From Candidatus Megaera endosymbiont of Mesostigma viride (lineage in GTDB: Bacteria; Pseudomonadota; Alphaproteobacteria; Rickettsiales; Rickettsiaceae): a DNA stretch of 64,000 bases. Each line of letters opens with the position of its first letter. Positions within the stretch are counted from its first letter, which is position 1. The notes beneath the pieces were generated by a model. The model made no database searches, was not told the origin of the DNA, and saw only the letters and a program-made list of their open reading frames with translations. Location: positions 1-64,000 of the forward strand of contig CP084576.1 in NCBI GenBank assembly GCA_020410825.1, in the 5' to 3' direction. A program made the position numbers and the translations under genes. Positions 58,274 to 64,000 of this stretch are shown one piece after another.

Positions 58274-58315
58274 ATGAGTTTTCCTAAATTGTATATGCAT
58301 TTTTTAGAGCTGTAA
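58274..58315 (+). CDS. Possible 13-residue mini-ORF at the cluster end
   Basis: ATG at 58274, preceded by a strong AGGAAGG ribosome binding site four bases upstream, encodes MSFPKLYMHFLEL then stop. It lies 30 bp after the last PLP gene. It could be the decayed start of a lost gene or a minimal peptide substrate. The ribosome binding site is the only support. Confidence 0.25.
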   Translation: MSFPKLYMHFLEL

Positions 58316-58405
58316 GTTTTGTTACTGTAATATATACAGTTTAGTGGCTTTGCACAAGCTGTCCTATACTTAACATATTGTTATTATTAAGATTAGCCTT
58401 ATTTT

Positions 58406-58618
58406 TTATCTTGTTATTTCAATAGTTGGGTATTCTTCAAGGTAACTTTCACCATTTACTCCGTAATAAGTAACTTTTCTAGTAATAAAATCTACTTCAT
58501 ACTCGATAACACCTGCTTGGCGTAACACTTCTGCAAGAATAGGAAAACCACCAGCTTTTGTACGAATTGAGATTGCGTACTGCTGTGCTTCAATAATTTT
58601 ATCAACAATTTTGTTCAT
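58406..58618 (-). CDS. DUF1398-like small protein
   Basis: 70 residues. FPILAEVLRQAGVIEYEVDFITRKVTYYGVNGESYLEEYP resembles the DUF1398 core (FPE-V--L-AAGVERY--DL-----TYY--DGE). It is shorter than usual (~130), so it may be truncated. It stands alone, convergent to the biosynthetic cluster. Function unknown. Confidence 0.55.
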   Translation of the reverse strand: MNKIVDKIIEAQQYAISIRTKAGGFPILAEVLRQAGVIEYEVDFITRKVTYYGVNGESYLEEYPTIEITR

Positions 58619-59398
58619 GTATCTTTTTCTGTTTTACTTGATGAAAATAATATTAAAATTATAAAACAAAGTTTATTAATGCAACAAATATTAACAACGA
58701 TAAATATTTAATATAATTCACTGTATTGCAGAATTATTCTGCACCCTCACAAAAAAACGACCGTAGTGTTCAATATAAGTGACTTTTCTGGCGCATTACC
58801 TCTTTTAAGTAGTTTAGGCAAATAACCTTATCTATAAAATCTTCTAAGTATGTTATCTAAATTAATTTTTTGGAATATCAAAAAAATTAGCAGAAAACTA
58901 TTAGTAGAAGCTGATATTAGTAATTATTAAGCGCATAATATTAGTATATTACATATATTATTGAACAAGGTTCTTTATTGTGATATCATAAATGCTGCTA
59001 GTGATGACTTGTTCAAGCCCCTGGAACCAGTTAAACAGGTTAAAGAGGTTGAATATGATAAGTGATAATTACAATTTTGTTGCAATTAACAGATTCCATT
59101 TAAGCTATTTAGTTTATATCTTAAAGGTATCTTCTATTTCTAAAACGTTTAATAAAATTTGAATTTCTATTCTAAAGTTATATTCCTATCTGGATTTAGC
59201 AAGAATTCTTAAAAAATCTTAAAAATTTAATGGAAACACAGATTTTTTCTTTTTTGATCAAGCTGTTTTACATAAAAAATTTAAATACCTGAGGTTTTTG
59301 ATTTTTATGTATAAGGTAAAAGGTTTAGCTAAATGTTCCAGTTTGCCAAGGACTAATTAGCTCAAATTAGTTGTAAATAATCACGTAGCTATGACATT
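58619..59398. other. AT-rich region without a clear gene
   Basis: Only short frames are present, the best being a 35-codon ORF at 59055 preceded by AAGAGGTTGA. No RNA gene was seen. Confidence 0.45.
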
Positions 59399-59557
59399 AT
59401 GATAAGCAAAGATGAAGAAATTAAAAAGTTATTAGGTCAGATTTTTGATAAACTGCAAAGGCTAGAGCAAAAAATAGAAAAACAAGAGGGGGATGTAAGA
59501 ATCTTTCTTGCCGGTAGAGATACAAATTACGCTTTAGACAAAATTAACTTAGCGTAG
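59399..59557 (+). CDS. Possible 52-residue coiled-coil protein
   Basis: Uninterrupted ORF MISKDEEIKKLLGQIFDKLQRLEQKIEKQEGDVRI... with a clear heptad pattern in its first 35 residues. No good ribosome binding site. It ends next to the decayed copy of the P-loop gene's 5' end. Confidence 0.35.
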   Translation: MISKDEEIKKLLGQIFDKLQRLEQKIEKQEGDVRIFLAGRDTNYALDKINLA

Positions 59558-59583
59558 GATATTTTCCGAATTCTATCGTGATC

Positions 59584-59671
59584 TCTAAAATTAGAATAAT
59601 TGGTATCATTATAAACCTATAATTATAAATTAAAATTCAATAAATACTTAGATGTTCCTCAGCAATTCGAA
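59584..59671 (-). repeat. Decayed duplicate of the P-loop gene's promoter and start
   Basis: Closely similar to 60921-61013 in the same orientation, including the first codons (M-x-PIILIL) and the upstream AGATATTTAGATGTTC-like block. The copy loses the Walker A motif. It indicates a former tandem duplication. Confidence 0.65.
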
Positions 59672-59746
59672 ATCTTTATATCCATTTCAAAACTTATCTT
59701 ATCAAGTTGATTGAGTTATTTCGTACACATTCCTAAAGAACCAGAT

Positions 59747-60946
59747 TTAATCATCACTTTCTAATAGTTGGGTAGATTCTCCAATTAAATTATACATACT
59801 TCTTGAAGCAAGGCATGGGTTATCATTTGATGATACCAAACCTGTTGTGTCAAAATCCCAAATATATGGTAATAATAAAGATACAACTATTGGTCCTTCT
59901 GATTGGTAATAAGGGTTTGCTCCTAAAATTTTTTCTAATTCTACATTTTCTGTTGCTAGCATCTCCTTGGACTCATTTAATGCACTGTACAAATAGCGCC
60001 CCCATAATGAATCTTCTGTTTTAAAGCATTCAATAATATGATCTAAAGTATGTCTCAGTGCAAAATTAAATATTGTAACAATATTAGAGTTATGATCTTG
60101 CGTATTATCAATTAATATATCATATTTTAATGTACTTTTAGGTGAGATGCAAATTTTCTCACTAGTTTTAATTTGTTTATCCGTAAATCCTAGTTTTAAC
60201 TTTAAAAGCTTTACTTGATTATCAGGATATGGTACTGCTACCGCTGCTACATAAACATTATATTTTCTTTGCAATGGTACCATAGCATCATTAATTTCAT
60301 CTGAGCTTATAATTGAGAGAGTGGGCATCTCATCTGAGCATTGCTTGTTAAACATTATTGTGTATTGCATAAAGGGGAACATGCCTATTCTATGGTCAAC
60401 AGGATTTTCACTTTCATTTCTCAAGGTTATTCTTTTGGCTAGCTCATCTATACCAATATGTACAGCCACTATAGTACCTTCTAAGTTATATTGGCTAAGA
60501 GTCTCTTTAAATAGAGCTGATACATCCGCTTCTGGAACAGGTATAACATCCAAAATCACTGGCTTGTTTTGGAGCGCTTTGTGTATTGCATCTAAAAACA
60601 TTGTTGAATGAAATATTTTTGTATACAAACCAGGATGTTCATCTAAGTCCTTATAAAAATTTTGTATTAAAACACTAGAATCATCAGAAGCCATTATATT
60701 TTTTGTAAGTAGTTCCATTGCAGTGGTTTTATCAATTTTATATTCTGTTATTACCTTTTTAAAGTTTGAAATGGAGCTTAGTGCGGTCAAGTTAGCTACA
60801 AATTTACTTACTATATCTAGTAGTATATCAAAATTCTTATAAACTAAATCTGTACCACTTTGATAAAAATTTGCAAACGCAGGATTTGTACAAATCGTTG
60901 ATTTACCAGATGTAGAGGTACCTAAAATTAGAATAATTGGCGGCAT
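59747..60946 (-). CDS. P-loop NTPase/kinase-like hypothetical protein
   Basis: 399 residues. An N-terminal Walker A GTSTSGKST (9-17) directly follows a hydrophobic strand IILIL. Around 150-160, PVILDVIPVPEAD looks like a Walker B or acidic strand, and KRITLRNES may be a lid. The overall look is that of a phosphotransferase-like kinase (chloramphenicol phosphotransferase or UMP-kinase-like), with a C-terminal ~200 residues I do not recognise. A decayed second copy of its 5' end lies downstream. Substrate unknown. Confidence 0.6.
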   Translation of the reverse strand: MPPIILILGTSTSGKSTICTNPAFANFYQSGTDLVYKNFDILLDIVSKFVANLTALSSISNFKKVITEYKIDKTTAMELLTKNIMASDDSSVLIQNFYKDLDEHPGLYTKIFHSTMFLDAIHKALQNKPVILDVIPVPEADVSALFKETLSQYNLEGTIVAVHIGIDELAKRITLRNESENPVDHRIGMFPFMQYTIMFNKQCSDEMPTLSIISSDEINDAMVPLQRKYNVYVAAVAVPYPDNQVKLLKLKLGFTDKQIKTSEKICISPKSTLKYDILIDNTQDHNSNIVTIFNFALRHTLDHIIECFKTEDSLWGRYLYSALNESKEMLATENVELEKILGANPYYQSEGPIVVSLLLPYIWDFDTTGLVSSNDNPCLASRSMYNLIGESTQLLESDD

Positions 60947-61342
60947 TTTAAACCTAATAATTATGAATTTAAATCCATACAGATATTTAGATGTTCGATA
61001 ACAACTCAGAATATAACTTTAATTTTTTATATTCACTACAAAGAAATTTGTTTAAGTTAAATTTAGTTTTTCTTATTAACTTTATAGTATTTTTACAAAT
61101 TTTAAAAGCTAAAAAAATCAGGCTAAAATCTTTTAAAAAATCTGTTTCCAAATGTGGAACAATAAGTTGCGAATACCCCATATGGGCCCAGTGTCACGGA
61201 ATGAACGACCGGCCGCCACTTTGTATAAACCTTGATATAATTTTTTCATAAAATAAAAATTTTCTACTAATCAATTTACCATGTTTACAAGCCAACCGTA
61301 AATCAAATAAAGTAGTCATAAGTACCCATATTTCAAATTAGA
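60947..61342. other. Intergenic region between the P-loop gene and the pRiA4b-like gene
   Basis: It contains the P-loop gene's promoter region (60947-61013). A GC-richer segment near 61170-61220 (tgggcccagtg, gaccggccgccac) contrasts with its surroundings and may be part of a mobile-element remnant. I could not identify it. Confidence 0.4.
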
Positions 61343-61894
61343 TTGAAAGAAAGCAAACCCAAAATTTGGCCCAGGATCCAAGTACTATCTGGTTATAATT
61401 GTTGGGATTTGCACTTGGCTATTCAAGACGTTATGGGATGGCAAGATTATCATTTACATCAATTTACCATAATTAACCCTAGAACCGGTAAAAAAGAATT
61501 CATTGGTATATCTGATGATGAAGATTTTGAAGAAATAATACCTGGTAACAGAGCTAAAATATCAAAGTACTTTGTATTTCCCAAGGATAAAGTAAATTAT
61601 GAATACGACTTTGGTGATGGGTGGGAACACGAGGTTATTTTAGAGAAAGTATTACCGGTAATTGAGGGAAGTAAGTATCCGCAATGTATAGCAGGCGAAA
61701 GAGCTTGCCCACCAGAAGATTGCGGTGGGATTTATGGATATGAAAATCTGCTAGAGATTATAAGAGATCCCAAACATAAAGAATATAAAGAGACTATAGA
61801 ATGGTTAGGAAGGGAATTTGATCCGGAAGATTTTGACTCTAAGTCGGTTCAATTTGATGATCTCAAGGAACGTTGGAAAATGGCATTTAAATAA
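61343..61894 (+). CDS. Plasmid pRiA4b ORF-3-like protein
   Basis: 183 residues, family IS1096/pRiA4b ORF-3: SKPKIWPRIQVLSGYNCWDLHLAIQDVMGWQDYHLHQF and YEYDFGDGWEHEVILEKVLP, with CIAGERACPPEDCGGIYGYENLL. Homologous residues seem to continue upstream in frame (IFQIRL-) to a stop at 61319 without ATG, GTG or TTG before 61343. The TTG at 61343 is therefore only the first possible standard start, and the natural one may have been lost. Often found on plasmids and in symbionts; biochemical role unknown. Confidence 0.75.
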   Translation: MKESKPKIWPRIQVLSGYNCWDLHLAIQDVMGWQDYHLHQFTIINPRTGKKEFIGISDDEDFEEIIPGNRAKISKYFVFPKDKVNYEYDFGDGWEHEVILEKVLPVIEGSKYPQCIAGERACPPEDCGGIYGYENLLEIIRDPKHKEYKETIEWLGREFDPEDFDSKSVQFDDLKERWKMAFK

Positions 61895-62026
61895 TGACTA
61901 ATAGATGTTCAAATGATATGTCTATGAATGCCAATGGCGATAATGGCTTGTATACATTAGATAGCAAAGAACTTAGGGCAGCAAAAAGCAAAAATAGTAT
62001 ACAAAACAAATTAATGTTTGCGTGAT

Positions 62027-62083
62027 CCTGTATTAGTTTTCTGGACACAATTTGTGTTAAAATAGAGAGAGAACTAATACATG
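62027..62083. repeat. Solo IS3-type element end
   Basis: Nearly identical to 37091-37145 (CCTGTATTAGTTTTCTGGAC, then TTGTGTTAAAAT and GAGAGA...CTAATA), up to the orfA start codon. After that the sequences diverge and the copy has a stop within five codons. It marks a past insertion or recombination next to the toxin-antitoxin operon. 61895-62026 holds only a 35-codon ORF (61918-62025). Confidence 0.75.
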
Positions 62084-62113
62084 ATCAAGAATTAATTAGA
62101 TAAGTTAGATTTA

Positions 62114-62154
62114 TATATTGTATTGTACGTCATATTGACGTACAATACAATATA
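62114..62154. promoter_or_regulatory. Perfect 41-bp palindrome: likely toxin-antitoxin operator
   Basis: Two exactly complementary 19-bp arms (62114-62132 and 62136-62154, inner part GTACGTCA/TGACGTAC) around a 3-nt centre TAT. It ends 15 bp before the antitoxin ATG, where a ribbon-helix-helix antitoxin would autorepress. Confidence 0.75.
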
Positions 62155-62169
62155 ATAACTCAGGATAAA

Positions 62170-62478
62170 ATGATGAAAAGTAGTAAAGTTAGTAAAACCC
62201 CATCTCATAATTCCAGACTGGAAGCAAGAGTTTCTCCTCATCTAAAAAAACTCTTTGTAAGAGCTGCTAAAGTACAGGGGATTAGTTTAACAGATTTTAT
62301 TGTAACTACCGCTAAAAAAGAAGCAGAATCTATCCTCAAATTACAGACTCTAATTAATTTATCTCTTAAGGATATGTCTTTATTAGTCAAGAACTGTGTT
62401 AGTAATGAAGAGCCTAACAATAAACTAAGACAAGCTGCCTCACGCTTTAAATCCACAAGTAGTAATAACAATGCTTAA
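62170..62478 (+). CDS. DUF1778 (TacA-like) antitoxin
   Basis: 102 residues. RLEARVSPHLKKLFVRAAKVQGISLTDFIVTTAKKEAESIL is the DUF1778 ribbon-helix-helix domain; the C-terminal ~50 residues would wrap the toxin. Its gene overlaps the GNAT toxin gene by 8 bp and sits behind a perfect palindrome. It neutralises the toxin and presumably represses the operon. Confidence 0.87.
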   Translation: MMKSSKVSKTPSHNSRLEARVSPHLKKLFVRAAKVQGISLTDFIVTTAKKEAESILKLQTLINLSLKDMSLLVKNCVSNEEPNNKLRQAASRFKSTSSNNNA

Positions 62479-63016
62479 TTACGTTAAAGTAGTACCATAT
62501 GATAAATCTTTTGAGTTAAAAGATTTTGATTGTGGTGAATCGGTTTTAAACAAATATATCACTAATTATGCTTCTCAAGATATTAAAAGGTATTTAGCAT
62601 CAGTATTTTTAGGTATTAACTCTGTTATTGAAAAGGTTATAGGGTATTATACATTATCGTCCAATCGTATCGATATTTCTGAATTAGAAATGGAGTATAC
62701 TAGGGAATTGCCAAATTACCCATACTTACCCGCAATACTAATAGGTAGGTTAGCAATAGATAAAGACTACCAAAGGAAAAAGTTAGGCGAATATTTGTTA
62801 CTGGATGCTTTAAACAGGGCTTATCAAGCAGAAATAGCTGCTTTTGCTATGCTTGTTGAGGCTAAAAACTACCAGGCTATAAAATTTTATAAAAGCTATG
62901 GATTTATACAATTTATTGATAATCCCAACAAGCTTTTTTTACCAATGAATACGATTGCTAAAATATTTGTTAAACCTCAGTATTCACTAAAATTCTTTAA
63001 GGATAGAAGCGTGTGA
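62471..63016 (+). CDS. GNAT-family toxin (TacT-like acetyltransferase)
   Basis: 181 residues. TacT-type toxins acetylate the amino acid on charged tRNA. Typical elements: FDCGESVLNKYITNYASQDIKR, VIGYYTLSSNRI, PAILIGRLAIDKDYQ and FYKSYGFIQF with the conserved Tyr. The acetyl-CoA pyrophosphate loop, normally Q/R-x-x-G-x-G/A, reads QRKKLG with Lys at the first Gly position, so activity may be reduced. Coupled to the DUF1778 antitoxin. Confidence 0.85.
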   Translation: MLNYVKVVPYDKSFELKDFDCGESVLNKYITNYASQDIKRYLASVFLGINSVIEKVIGYYTLSSNRIDISELEMEYTRELPNYPYLPAILIGRLAIDKDYQRKKLGEYLLLDALNRAYQAEIAAFAMLVEAKNYQAIKFYKSYGFIQFIDNPNKLFLPMNTIAKIFVKPQYSLKFFKDRSV

Positions 63017-63045
63017 TTTTTTATACATAATTATTAAAATAATAG

Positions 63046-63690
63046 TTATGGTAATTTTTTTATGTGCTTTATCAAACTAACAATTGCATAAAATAATGGA
63101 GTACTACATATTGCAAAGAATAGTTTGTACAAATAGCTATTAATTATAAGTGTGCTCATTTTATCGATTGGTAGTGCACCAAAAAGACTCATAAAGCTAA
63201 TCACAATGGTTGTATCTACTAATAATGAGATGGCAGTACTACTGTTATTTCTTAACCATAAATACTTACCTTTGGTTATTTTGCGTATCCATAAATAAAT
63301 ATTAATATCAATTAGCTGAGCGGTATAACAGGCGATAATGGAGCCAACAAATGCTACACTATATAACCCAAATACTTTATGAAAAATTATATCGTCAATT
63401 TTAGACCATTCAGTTGCAGTGAGTGAATCCATAATTGCTATTAATATCGCTACCATTATATTCATTGTTAATGCAAGCTTGACACAAAAGTTAGTTTTAT
63501 TTTTACCATAAAACTCGGCTATTAAATCTGTCAGTAAAAAAGTTAAAGGGTATGTTATAGCTCCTACTGACAGTTCAAAAGTATGAAAAGGTAATATTGG
63601 TAAAACAACAAATTTTTGATATATCATATTACCCATAACAATAAGTACCGCAAATAATACGCATATTGTTGTATAAATTTTATCATCCAT
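63046..63690 (-). CDS. VUT/YhhQ-family queuosine-precursor transporter
   Basis: 214 residues from the ATG at 63690, with about six TM segments. The family signature PFHTFELSVGAITYPLTFLLTDLIAEFYG is complete, followed by a WSKIDDIIFHKVFG-type loop and IACYTAQLIDINIYLWIRKIT. It probably imports preQ0, preQ1 or queuine for tRNA modification. The ORF extends upstream to 63840, but the extra 50 residues have no family similarity. It is convergent with the toxin gene 29 bp away. 63841-64000 is AT-rich with no gene. Confidence 0.83.
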   Translation of the reverse strand: MDDKIYTTICVLFAVLIVMGNMIYQKFVVLPILPFHTFELSVGAITYPLTFLLTDLIAEFYGKNKTNFCVKLALTMNIMVAILIAIMDSLTATEWSKIDDIIFHKVFGLYSVAFVGSIIACYTAQLIDINIYLWIRKITKGKYLWLRNNSSTAISLLVDTTIVISFMSLFGALPIDKMSTLIINSYLYKLFFAICSTPLFYAIVSLIKHIKKLP

Positions 63691-64000
63691 GTTTAAGTTT
63701 TTTATCCTCTTTGAAATAGTATGTTTTTTGGGGCATGCATAGTAATGTGATTTTTTAATATAAGTCAATTTATAATATTGGGAAGCATTTTCAAAAGCTA
63801 AATAGAAAATATAGTTCAAAATAATACTAATAATATACACTTTGCAACATAGCTATCTACTCTATAAACCTTTACAACACTAAACTAAAAATTTTCTAAA
63901 TTTACATTATTATAAAAGCTTTTATATCTAATAATCAATAATCATTAACAGATCTATCCAACTATCGAGCGTAATTAAATTTATTACCCATGTTATATTA

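Noticed and set aside
60987-61251. Two overlapping ORFs on opposite strands upstream of the P-loop gene
   Set aside because: They lie in the duplicated promoter region and low-complexity AT-rich sequence. No conserved features were seen.
62027-62160. A complete IS element beside the toxin-antitoxin operon
   Set aside because: Only the left-end sequence is present; the transposase and the right end are missing.

Overview
The window looks like chromosome of an obligate intracellular alphaproteobacterium of the order Rickettsiales, most likely Rickettsiaceae. The DNA is very AT-rich. Housekeeping genes are of the rickettsial type: a ~1000-residue fusion of a GltD-like oxidoreductase with a PyrK-like domain, a ProP-like MFS carrier, AmpG, a hydrolase-only SpoT homologue, MlaA/MlaC, dnaK-dnaJ, gene-transfer-agent-like portal and terminase genes, dprA-topA and a VUT/YhhQ carrier. 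Between them lie decayed transposons, ankyrin, TPR and LRR genes and a toxin-antitoxin pair. No species is claimed; everything is inferred from reading the proteins.

1-5.4 kb: an anaerobic module. A Crp/Fnr regulator with a C-terminal cysteine cluster is followed by the class III ribonucleotide reductase pair nrdD-nrdG (minus strand) and a divergent nitronate-monooxygenase-like flavoenzyme with its own cysteine cluster. A perfect FNR box (3910-3923) lies between the divergent genes and is spaced correctly for both. 5.4-8.4 kb: AmpG, a small unknown gene, tRNA-Ser and an IS6-type remnant.

8.4-33 kb: mainly core genes. These are a (p)ppGpp hydrolase, ProP, an IS256 remnant, the oxidoreductase fusion, thioredoxin, MlaC, MlaA, a TPR-methyltransferase, AspC, a DUF374 acyltransferase, DnaJ, DnaK, an HtrA-like protease, tRNA-Thr, GTA/phage genes (terL, a small gene, portal), peroxiredoxin, DprA, TopA and ribosomal protein S4.

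33-48.4 kb: an accessory region. It has a TPR protein plus a protein with an internal duplication, an autotransporter with a proline-rich passenger built from eleven 29-residue repeats, an IS3-type remnant, a POT peptide transporter broken by one frameshift in a T6 run, two divergent TfoX-N-like genes, Rpn-nuclease and LRR pseudogenes, an ankyrin protein and a 1026-residue LuxR-HTH/NB-ARC/TPR protein.

48.4-58.3 kb: seven same-strand genes, overlapping or almost touching, that look like a specialised-metabolite cluster. They encode a sugar-nucleotide epimerase, a GT4-radical SAM/SPASM fusion, a WG-repeat/O-methyltransferase-like fusion, a PhyH-type dioxygenase, an ABC exporter and two threonine-aldolase-type PLP enzymes. 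A tiny ORF with a strong ribosome binding site follows. This is the best candidate in the window for an undescribed system.

58.3-64 kb: a DUF1398-like protein, a P-loop protein with a decayed duplicate of its 5' end, a pRiA4b ORF-3-like protein without a usable ATG, a solo IS3 end, a DUF1778/GNAT toxin-antitoxin operon behind a perfect 41-bp palindrome, and a VUT/queuosine-precursor transporter.
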